A stretch of DNA of 11,509 nucleotides from a bacterium (GTDB lineage: Bacteria > Planctomycetota > J058 > JAJDCP01). The notes beneath the pieces were generated by a model that saw only the letters and a list, made by a program, of their open reading frames with translations, had not been told where the DNA came from and ran no database searches. The stretch covers positions 1 through 11,509 of the forward strand of contig JAUIEM010000328.1 in the NCBI GenBank assembly GCA_030428695.1, read 5' to 3'. Both the position numbers and the translations under genes were made by a program. Below are positions 6,099 through 11,509 of this stretch, one piece after another. The first letter of the stretch is position 1. The number at the start of each line of letters is the position of its first letter.

Positions 6099-7184
6099 AT
6101 GGAGGTCGAGACCCTCAGCCAGTTGGTGCTCGGCACGGTGATCCTCGTGCTCGGGGCCGACTACCTCGTCGAGGGCGCCTCCGCCCTCGCCCGGGGTTTC
6201 GGTCTGTCGGCCCTCGTGGTCGGCCTGACCGTCGTCGCCTTCGGCACCAGCGCCCCCGAGCTCGCCGTCGCGATCAAGGCCGAGCTCGCCGGGCAGGACC
6301 AGGTCGCGGTCGGCAACATCGTCGGCAGCAACCTGTTCAACGTCCTGGTCATCCTCGGCCTGTCCGCGCTCGTCGCGCCGCTGGTCGTCGCGCAGAAGCT
6401 CGTGCGCAGCGACGTGCCGGTGATGATCGGCGCCAGCCTGCTGCTCTGGGGGATGGCCCTCGACGGCAGCATCGGCCGCATCGACGGGCTGGTGCTGTTC
6501 GCGGGCGCGATCCTCTACACCGTGCTGGTCATCCGGGCCAGCCGCCGGGAGGCGAAGGCCGTCGCCGCCGCCTACGAGGAGGCCTTCGGCGAGAAGCACA
6601 AGGAGGCGCCGTCGACCCTCGCCTCCGTCGGCCGGGTCGTGCTCGGCATCTACATGCTCGTCGAGGGCTCGAGGCTGTTCGTCGACGCCGCCGTGGTCAC
6701 CGCCCGGCTGCTCGGCATCAGCGAGCTGGTGGTCGGCCTGACCATCGTCGCGACGGGCACCTCGCTCCCCGAGCTCGCGACCTCCCTGGTGGCGGTGTAC
6801 AAGGGCGAGCGGGACATCGCGGTCGGCAACGTCGTCGGCAGCAACCTGTCGAACATCCTGATCGTGATGGGCTTCTCCAGCGCCCTGGCCGACGGTGTCC
6901 CGGTCGACGCCCAGGCGCTCGGCTTCGACATCCCGGTGATGTGCTTCGTCGCGATCGCCTGCCTGCCGGTGTTCCTCTCCGGCCACGTGATCCGGCGCTG
7001 GCAGGGCGTGGTCTTCCTGCTCTACTTCGGCGCCTGGCTCGGCTACCGGCTGGTCGAGATCAAGGCGCCGGGCGCCCTCGACCTCTACAGCCAGGCGCTG
7101 ATGTTCGCCGTGCCGCTGAGCTTCCTGACGCTGCTCGTCGCGATGGTGCGCTACCGGCGGAAACCGGCGGAAGCGGCGTCGTAA
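6099..7184 (+). CDS. calcium/sodium antiporter, CaCA family (YrbG-like)
   Basis: A 361-aa inner-membrane exchanger expected to move Ca2+ against Na+ (or H+). It has the internal duplication that defines the family. Repeat one carries AFGTSAPELAVAI (47-59) and VGNIVGSNLFNVLVILG (71-87); repeat two carries ATGTSLPELATSL (218-230) and VGNVVGSNLSNILIVMG (242-258). The two GTSxPEL segments contain the ion-coordinating acidic residues and the GNxxGSN segments line the pathway. About ten hydrophobic helices are visible, with a charged cytosolic loop at about 147-173 between the halves. Length is a little above that of YrbG. Start choice: GGGAGGAG lies six bases before the ATG and helix one follows at once. 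A TATGCT -10-like element (6063-6068) is present but its -35 is poor. The SnoaL-like gene is divergent, with 157 bases between the starts. Confidence 0.93.
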   Translation: MEVETLSQLVLGTVILVLGADYLVEGASALARGFGLSALVVGLTVVAFGTSAPELAVAIKAELAGQDQVAVGNIVGSNLFNVLVILGLSALVAPLVVAQKLVRSDVPVMIGASLLLWGMALDGSIGRIDGLVLFAGAILYTVLVIRASRREAKAVAAAYEEAFGEKHKEAPSTLASVGRVVLGIYMLVEGSRLFVDAAVVTARLLGISELVVGLTIVATGTSLPELATSLVAVYKGERDIAVGNVVGSNLSNILIVMGFSSALADGVPVDAQALGFDIPVMCFVAIACLPVFLSGHVIRRWQGVVFLLYFGAWLGYRLVEIKAPGALDLYSQALMFAVPLSFLTLLVAMVRYRRKPAEAAS

Positions 7185-7310
7185 GGCGGCTCGCGCTCGC
7201 TCCGGGCGCTACGCGCTCTGGTTGCGCGGGGAGGGGGCCACGGCGCAGGCCTTCGGGGAAGTCGTCGGCGAGGACCGAGGCGGATCTTGGAGGTCGTTCG
7301 TCACACGCCG

Positions 7311-7339
7311 TTGTGCGTTGTGGGACCGGGCTCTATACT
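7311..7339 (+). promoter_or_regulatory. sigma-70-type promoter of the 5-phosphatase gene
   Basis: TTGTGC (7311-7316) and TATACT (7334-7339) are separated by exactly 17 bases. They match four and five of six consensus positions. Transcription should start near 7346, about 40 bases before the ATG at 7386. This is the best housekeeping-type promoter seen in the window and marks the gene as its own transcription unit. Confidence 0.65.
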
Positions 7340-7385
7340 CCTGGCACCAACCGTCTCCCTCCGTTCCTTCCATGGTGGTATCTCC

Positions 7386-8750
7386 ATGTTCAACGTGATG
7401 TGTCTCACCTGGAACCTCGAGCTCGATCTCCCCAACCACGCGGCCCTGGAAGAGTGCTTCGTCAACACGATCACCCGGATGCCCCGGTCCAGACGTCCCG
7501 ATGTGATCGTGATCGGTCTGCAGGAGACGATGTCCTATACCCGCACCGGGGACGGCACCTTCATCGGGCACAAGCTGGCCGACGAGAAGCTGCTCGGGGG
7601 CATGGACTTCCTCGACGATCCGTACAAGCTGATCCTGACCGAGAGCTTCAAGGGGATGACGAAGAAGCTCCAGCTGTTCACCCGCAAGGCGCAGCAGGTG
7701 GTCCAGGTGCTGGTCCGCAAGAGCTGGCGGGACAAGCTGCAGGTCACCCCGATCAGCAAGAGCCGCTCCTGGCACAGCGAGAAGGGCTTCGTCGGGGTGG
7801 ACATGGCGGTCCTCGGCAAGCACCTGTGCTTCGTCAGCACCCACCTCGACTCCGGCAGCGAGCGCAAGCGCGCCGCCGACTGCGAGAAGATCTCCAAGGA
7901 GCTGTACGAGCACGCCAAGCACTCGAAGTTCCACGCGATGTTCATGATGGGCGACCTGAACTTCCGCCTGCCGCCGTTCAAGAGGGGACACGATCGCGAC
8001 GGCTACGCGCGCCTCGAGGTGTTGGATGTCGCGAAGTACAAGCCGCGGCCGGCCGACCACGAGCTGCTCTACGAGTACATGTTGAATCGCAAGGGCCGGA
8101 AGCAGCTGATGGAGATCGACACCTTCCACGCCTCGCACGTGTTCGACGACATGCCCTTCGTCTGGCCGGCCTTTCCCCTCGACAGCCTTCCGACCTACAA
8201 GCGCAAGCACAAGGACAAGCACTACAAGCTGATTCCGAAACTGAAGGACGCCTTCGAGGAAGGCTGGCTCCGCAAGGACGTCCAGGACGAGCTGCTGCTC
8301 AAGCTTTACGGCGGCAAGGGGAAGTTCAAGTGGAACAAGAAGCGCAACTGCTGGGATCTCGGCTGGCTCGACCGCATCGGCTACGCCGTCCGGGCGGACG
8401 GGCAGTACAACGAAAAGCTCGGCCTGCTGAAGCTCGACGACATGCTGCGGAAGGGCGTGACGGTCCACGAGCCGCAGGGCGGCCTGCGGCTCGAGGTGCT
8501 GGCGCACGTGCCCTACGGCGATCACGCGCCGGTCGCCTGCTTCTTCACGCTGGCCGGTGTCGGGGAGGATCTGGTCGTCGTCGACGACGAGAAGGTCGAG
8601 CTCGAAGAGGTCGAGGATAGCGGCGACGAGCTCGAGGACAGCGACGACGAGCTCGAAGACAGCGACGACGGGCTGTTCCCGAAGTCCCCCGACTCGAACT
8701 TCGGGATCGAGAAGCCGAAGCTCGACGAGCCGCCATCCTCCTTCTTCTGA
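7386..8750 (+). CDS. inositol-polyphosphate-5-phosphatase-like enzyme with acidic repeat tail
   Basis: A 454-aa protein of the endonuclease/exonuclease/phosphatase (EEP) fold whose motif set matches eukaryotic inositol 5-phosphatases better than the nucleases: TWNLEL (8-13), GLQET (44-48, metal-binding Glu), VSTHLDSGSER (150-160), MGDLNFRL (188-195), LPTYKRK (268-274, compare PPTYKY), GWLDRI (326-331, compare AWCDRI) and YGDHAPV (377-383, compare SDHKPV). Such enzymes remove the 5-phosphate from inositol phosphates or phosphoinositides using Mg2+. A lysine-rich insertion (about 272-320) separates the PTYK and WLDRI blocks. The C-terminal 65 residues are acidic and low-complexity. No signal peptide is seen, so the protein is probably cytosolic unless exported by a non-classical system. 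Start choice: the ATG at 7386 begins the first strand. The ribosome site is weak (GGTGG), and an in-frame ATG at 7287 would precede the promoter. Another EEP phosphodiesterase activity remains possible. Confidence 0.85.
   Translation: MFNVMCLTWNLELDLPNHAALEECFVNTITRMPRSRRPDVIVIGLQETMSYTRTGDGTFIGHKLADEKLLGGMDFLDDPYKLILTESFKGMTKKLQLFTRKAQQVVQVLVRKSWRDKLQVTPISKSRSWHSEKGFVGVDMAVLGKHLCFVSTHLDSGSERKRAADCEKISKELYEHAKHSKFHAMFMMGDLNFRLPPFKRGHDRDGYARLEVLDVAKYKPRPADHELLYEYMLNRKGRKQLMEIDTFHASHVFDDMPFVWPAFPLDSLPTYKRKHKDKHYKLIPKLKDAFEEGWLRKDVQDELLLKLYGGKGKFKWNKKRNCWDLGWLDRIGYAVRADGQYNEKLGLLKLDDMLRKGVTVHEPQGGLRLEVLAHVPYGDHAPVACFFTLAGVGEDLVVVDDEKVELEEVEDSGDELEDSDDELEDSDDGLFPKSPDSNFGIEKPKLDEPPSSFF
8613..8675 (+). 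repeat. three 21-base tandem repeats coding EDSxDEL-type heptads
   Basis: Three consecutive in-frame 21-base units encode EDSGDEL, EDSDDEL and EDSDDGL in the acidic tail of the 5-phosphatase-like protein. Units two and three differ at only a few bases, which points to recent slippage or unequal exchange. Copy number is likely to vary between strains. The segment would be disordered and strongly negative, and could bind Ca2+, other cations or a basic partner. Confidence 0.85.
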
Positions 8751-8751
8751 G

Positions 8752-8769
8752 CCCGGTGGCTGCACCGGG
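8752..8769. terminator. hairpin between convergent genes, likely bidirectional terminator
   Basis: CCCGGTG-GCTG-CACCGGG is a perfect 7-base stem with a 4-base loop. It begins two bases after the stop codon of the 5-phosphatase-like gene and ends 33 bases before the stop codon of the convergent dgkA. The stem is very GC-rich. No T-run follows on either strand, so it is not a textbook intrinsic terminator and may act as a 3'-end stabiliser or pause site. Confidence 0.5.
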
Positions 8770-8802
8770 ATCCCGTCGCGAGGGAGCGCAGGGCGCTTCG
8801 AG

Positions 8803-9219
8803 TCAGCCAGACGCGAGGGCGTTCGCCAGGCGCGCTGCCTCGACGAGCACGACACACAGCCAGGCCGCGTGGCACAGCATCACCGCGGCGGCGGCGATGT
8901 CCTTGATCCGGCCGATGCGCTCGTCGAAGTCGGGCTGGACGACGTTGCACAGCTCTTCGATGGCGGTGTTGAACAGCTCCGCAGCGAGCAGGACGAAGGT
9001 GACCACGACCAGCAGCAGGAGGTCGATCCAGCTCTGCAGGAGCACGGCCGTCAGCAACACCGCCGCGAACAGCGGCAGCTTCCAGCGCACGCTGCGATCC
9101 TCGCGCCAGGCCGCGGACAGCCCGCGCAGGGCGTTGCCGAGCTTGGCGAGGCCGAGCGGGGTCTGCCAGCGACGGCGCGGCTCGGGCTGCGTCTGCCGGT
9201 CGGGCTCGTCTGCGTGCAC
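8803..9219 (-). CDS. dgkA: diacylglycerol/undecaprenol kinase (DgkA family)
   Basis: A 138-aa integral membrane kinase that phosphorylates diacylglycerol or undecaprenol with ATP in the inner membrane. An N-terminal cytosolic segment (1-46) contains the amphipathic part LAKLGNALRGLSAAWRED, followed by three hydrophobic helices at about 47-61, 66-86 and 107-129. The catalytic signature ELFNTAIEELCNVV (81-94) and the downstream KDIAAAAV (106-113) match the family pattern (E. coli: NSAIEAVVDR and KDMGSAAV), including the conserved acidic residues and the Lys-Asp pair. Length is slightly greater than the usual 120-130. The start is a GTG at 9219 with GGAGGA five to six bases upstream; an ATG just upstream is in another frame. 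It faces the 5-phosphatase-like gene convergently and is divergent from moxR. Whether the substrate is diacylglycerol or undecaprenol cannot be read from the sequence. Confidence 0.92.
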   Translation of the reverse strand: MHADEPDRQTQPEPRRRWQTPLGLAKLGNALRGLSAAWREDRSVRWKLPLFAAVLLTAVLLQSWIDLLLLVVVTFVLLAAELFNTAIEELCNVVQPDFDERIGRIKDIAAAAVMLCHAAWLCVVLVEAARLANALASG

Positions 9220-9429
9220 GGGGATCCTCCGCCGTCATCCTGCCGTCCCGGAAGATGCGGCGCAAGGGAGTCGCGACGGTGGGGGCCTGTCGTGCCGGAC
9301 ACCCAGAGCGTCAGTCTTTCGCCGAGGGGCGAGGCGAGAGACCACCCGGAGGTCGCGACAGGACCCGCGGACGCGGCGGCGAGTGCGCTCCTCCCCAGGC
9401 TGGCCTTGCGGCGTCCCACACGCTACCCT

Positions 9430-9447
9430 GGGGGTGCCCGCACCCCC
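9430..9447. promoter_or_regulatory. perfect hairpin GGGGGTGC-CC-GCACCCCC just before moxR
   Basis: Two 8-base perfect arms flank a 2-base centre and end 17 bases before the moxR ATG, directly next to the GGGAG ribosome site. In RNA it would form a tight, very stable stem in the leader; in DNA it is a near-palindrome that could be an operator. A TACCCT -10-like element overlaps its left edge (9425-9430), but no well-spaced -35 was found. Confidence 0.5.
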
Positions 9448-9464
9448 TTGCCAGGGAGCCCCGC

Positions 9465-10427
9465 ATGCCGCGTCCGCTGGCTTCGGCCACTTCCTCCGAG
9501 ACGTCCGCCCGTATCGCCCGCCTGATCGAGAATGTCGAGCGGGCCATCCACGGCAAGAGGCCGGTCATCGAGCAGCTCCTCGTCGGGCTGTTCGCGCGCG
9601 GCCACGTGCTGATCGAGGACGTGCCCGGGGTCGGCAAGACCACCCTGGCGCGGGCCCTGTCGCTGTCGATCGCCTGTGAGTTCCGGCGCATCCAGTTCAC
9701 CCCCGACCTGCTGCCGAGCGACGTGATCGGGGTGTCGATCTTCGACCAGAAGCAGAGCGCCTTCGTGTTCCACGAGGGGCCGCTGTTCGCGAACATCGTG
9801 CTCGCCGACGAGATCAACCGCACCGCCCCGCGCACCCAGTCGGCCCTGCTCGAGGCGATGAACGCCTTCCAGGTCAGCGTCGACGGCCACACCCACAAGC
9901 TGCCGCAGCCCTTCATGGTGCTCGCGACCGACAACCCGATCGAGTACGCCGGCACCTATCCGCTGCCCGAGGCGCAGCTCGACCGCTTCCTCCTGCGCCT
10001 CCGCATCGGCTATCCCGACCGGGAGAGCGAGCTGAAGATGCTGCGCGGACACCTCAAGGCCCACCCGGTCGACAGCCTCGAGCCGGTGCTGAGCGGACGG
10101 CAGGTGCGGGCGCTGCAGGACGCGGTCAGCGAGGTCAAGATCAGCGAGGCGCTGTGCGGCTACATCCTCGACCTCGCGCGCCGCACCCGCAGCCACAAGG
10201 GGCTGACCCTCGGGGTCTCGCCCCGCGGCGTCAAATCGCTCGCCCGCGCCGCCCAGGCGGCGGCCCTGATCGCGGGCCGCGCCTACGTCGTGCCCGACGA
10301 CATCAAGGGCCTGGTCGGGCCGGTGCTCGCCCACCGCGTCGTCGCGAAGCACCGCGACATCGGCGGACATCGCAGCGCCGAGAGCATCCTCGGCGAGATC
10401 GTCGACACCCTGGACGTGCCCCTGTGA
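9465..10427 (+). CDS. MoxR-family AAA+ ATPase
   Basis: A 320-aa AAA+ ATPase of the MoxR type, which are chaperone-like ATPases that act with von Willebrand-type or DUF58 partners at the membrane. Seen: the Walker A region EDVPGVGKTTLARAL (51-65); FTPDLLPSDVIG (78-89), a MoxR-typical segment; HEGPLFANIVLADEINR (103-119) with Walker B LADE; the following segment APRTQSALLEAM (121-132); sensor 1 ATDNP; an arginine-finger region EAQLDRFLLR; and sensor 2 SPRG in the lid domain. Length is normal. Start choice: GGGAG lies about seven bases upstream of the ATG. The stop overlaps the GTG start of the DUF58 gene (GTGA), the classic moxR-DUF58 operon arrangement. A 27-base piece near its 3' end (10374-10400) is repeated exactly at 1775-1801. 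Confidence 0.95.
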   Translation: MPRPLASATSSETSARIARLIENVERAIHGKRPVIEQLLVGLFARGHVLIEDVPGVGKTTLARALSLSIACEFRRIQFTPDLLPSDVIGVSIFDQKQSAFVFHEGPLFANIVLADEINRTAPRTQSALLEAMNAFQVSVDGHTHKLPQPFMVLATDNPIEYAGTYPLPEAQLDRFLLRLRIGYPDRESELKMLRGHLKAHPVDSLEPVLSGRQVRALQDAVSEVKISEALCGYILDLARRTRSHKGLTLGVSPRGVKSLARAAQAAALIAGRAYVVPDDIKGLVGPVLAHRVVAKHRDIGGHRSAESILGEIVDTLDVPL

Positions 10428-11509
10428 AGACGCTCCGCCGCTGGTACCGGGCGGTCCTGCGCGGGCTGACCCAGGACGCCCTGGTGTGCGCGGCGCTGGC
10501 CGGCGCCTGCCTGCTGCTCGCCTGGTCGTCCACCCGCAGCGCGAACGTGCCCCTGCTGCTCGGCCTCGCCCTCGGCTCGGTCGGGCTGTGCTCCTGGCTG
10601 CTCGGCCGGCGGGGCCTCGCGGCGATCGGCTTCACCCGCCAGAGCCCGGGCTTCACCTTCGCCGGCGAGCCGCTGACGGTCACCCTGACCCTGCACAACC
10701 GCGGCCGGCTGCCGCTGTTCGGGCTCAGCCTCGCCGAGGCCCTGCGCACGAAGGGCCGCAGCGGCCGGGTGCGCGGGGCGCCCCTGTACGCGGTCGCCCT
10801 CGGCGGGCGCAGCGAGCAGCGGGTGCGCTACCAGCTGCTGGTGCGGCGGCGGGGGGTGTACCGCTTCAGCCCGAGCGGGCTGAGCACGCGCTTCCCCTTC
10901 GGACTGTGGAAGCACCACGCCGCGCGCTCGGTCAGCGGCCGGCTGGTCGTCTACCCGCGGCTCGGCAAGCTGCGCGAGGCCTTCTTCGAGGAGCTGCAGC
11001 GCGCGGCCCTGCTGCTGCAGCAGGCGCGCCCCTGCCGCATGGAGCACGACTTCCGCGGGCTGCGGGAGTACCGCCACGGCGACCACCCGAAGTGGATCCA
11101 CTGGCGCTCGAGCGCGCGGCGGGCCCAGCTGATGGTGCGGGAGTTCGAGGAGCCGCGCAGCCAGCGGATGGTGCTGCTGCTCGACCCGCGCCCCCGCCCC
11201 CGGGCCCAGCGCGGCCGGCTGCCGGACTTCGAGCGGGCGCTGTCCTTCGCGGCCAGCCTGGCCCTCGCGATGCTGCGGCGCGGCTGCGAGCTCGCGGCCT
11301 GCGCGGCACCCCCGGGCCAGGCGCCCTGGGTGGTGCGGGTCACCCCGCAGCGCAACAACCTCGACGAGCTGCTCGAGGCGCTCGCCCGGCTGCTGCCCGA
11401 CCCCTCGCGGGACATCGGGGCCCTGGCCGGCAGCCTGCGCCCGGACACCCTGCGGGGCTGCTTCGTGCTCGCGCTGACCGTCGGCAGCGAGCCGGAGAGC
11501 GCCCGCTGG
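10424..11509 (+). CDS. DUF58 (von Willebrand A-like) membrane protein, partial
   Basis: The first 362 codons are visible and the gene runs off the right edge. The N-terminus has two membrane helices (about 18-35 and 42-60), followed by a beta-rich part with LTVTLTLHNRGRLPLFGLSL (84-103) and YRFSPSGLSTRFPFGLW. The DUF58 signature then appears: FRGLREYRHGDHPKWIHWRS and SARRAQLMVREFEEP (about 210-244), then MVLLLDPRP, which resembles a metal-site strand but without a full DxSxS motif. DUF58 proteins accompany MoxR ATPases and often a transglutaminase-like membrane protein, which I would expect next. The start is GTG inside the moxR stop (GTGA, four-base overlap) with no separate ribosome site, so translation is probably coupled. 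Bases 11100-11119 recur exactly at 1803-1822. Confidence 0.93.
   Translation, partial: MKTLRRWYRAVLRGLTQDALVCAALAGACLLLAWSSTRSANVPLLLGLALGSVGLCSWLLGRRGLAAIGFTRQSPGFTFAGEPLTVTLTLHNRGRLPLFGLSLAEALRTKGRSGRVRGAPLYAVALGGRSEQRVRYQLLVRRRGVYRFSPSGLSTRFPFGLWKHHAARSVSGRLVVYPRLGKLREAFFEELQRAALLLQQARPCRMEHDFRGLREYRHGDHPKWIHWRSSARRAQLMVREFEEPRSQRMVLLLDPRPRPRAQRGRLPDFERALSFAASLALAMLRRGCELAACAAPPGQAPWVVRVTPQRNNLDELLEALARLLPDPSRDIGALAGSLRPDTLRGCFVLALTVGSEPESARW

Noticed and set aside
7185..7310. A possible terminator behind the antiporter gene
   Set aside because: Only weak GC-rich complementarity is visible, with no clear stem and no T-run.
5192..8620. A 1142-codon open frame on the plus strand
   Set aside because: It crosses several recognised genes on both strands, has no family motifs, and is Arg/Gly/Pro-rich as expected of an out-of-phase frame in GC-rich DNA.
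7209..8855. A 548-codon minus-strand frame opposite the 5-phosphatase-like gene
   Set aside because: Its composition (Leu/Val/His-rich runs) mirrors the plus-strand codons, and the plus strand has a full set of catalytic motifs and a promoter.

Overview
The window reads as a chromosomal segment of a very GC-rich bacterium (about 70% G+C by eye, third codon positions almost all G/C). A lipobox protein, a DgkA-type lipid kinase, a DabA-type inorganic carbon subunit and a MoxR-DUF58 pair all fit a bacterium, probably diderm. No gene fixes the phylum. Myxococcota or another high-GC lineage is only a guess.

Layout, left to right. Positions 1-1668 (minus) hold the N-terminal 556 codons of a DabA (DUF2309) protein, cut by the window edge. 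The gap at 1669-1887 carries a 48-base mosaic of two short pieces identical to parts of the moxR and DUF58 genes near the right end. Positions 1888-2592 (minus) encode a lipoprotein of unknown function. Positions 2703-5307 (minus) are the centrepiece: a small basic ORF with an apparently disturbed frame, then two tubulin-superfamily genes joined by a TGATG junction and an ATGA overlap. The first tubulin carries nearly every hallmark of eukaryotic and BtubA/B-type tubulin. The second is a strongly diverged tubulin that is still alignable from end to end. A good sigma-54-like promoter match lies directly upstream. Positions 5591-5941 (minus) encode a SnoaL/NTF2-like protein.

The right half runs mainly on the plus strand: a Ca2+/Na+ (CaCA) antiporter (6099-7184); an inositol-polyphosphate-5-phosphatase-like enzyme with an acidic repeat tail (7386-8750), preceded by a clear sigma-70-type promoter; a convergent dgkA (8803-9219, minus); then moxR (9465-10427) overlapping a DUF58 gene that runs off the window (10424 onward).

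How the genes work together. The tubulin pair is organised like a heterodimer operon. One subunit keeps the nucleotide pocket and has lost the T7 loop; the other keeps part of T7 and has an eroded pocket. A eukaryote-like 5-phosphatase, a lipid kinase and a Ca2+ antiporter lie within 4 kb, but they are separate transcription units and I see no direct evidence of a shared pathway. No tRNA, rRNA, CRISPR array or insertion sequence was recognised. The longest stretch without a gene is 283 bases (5308-5590).
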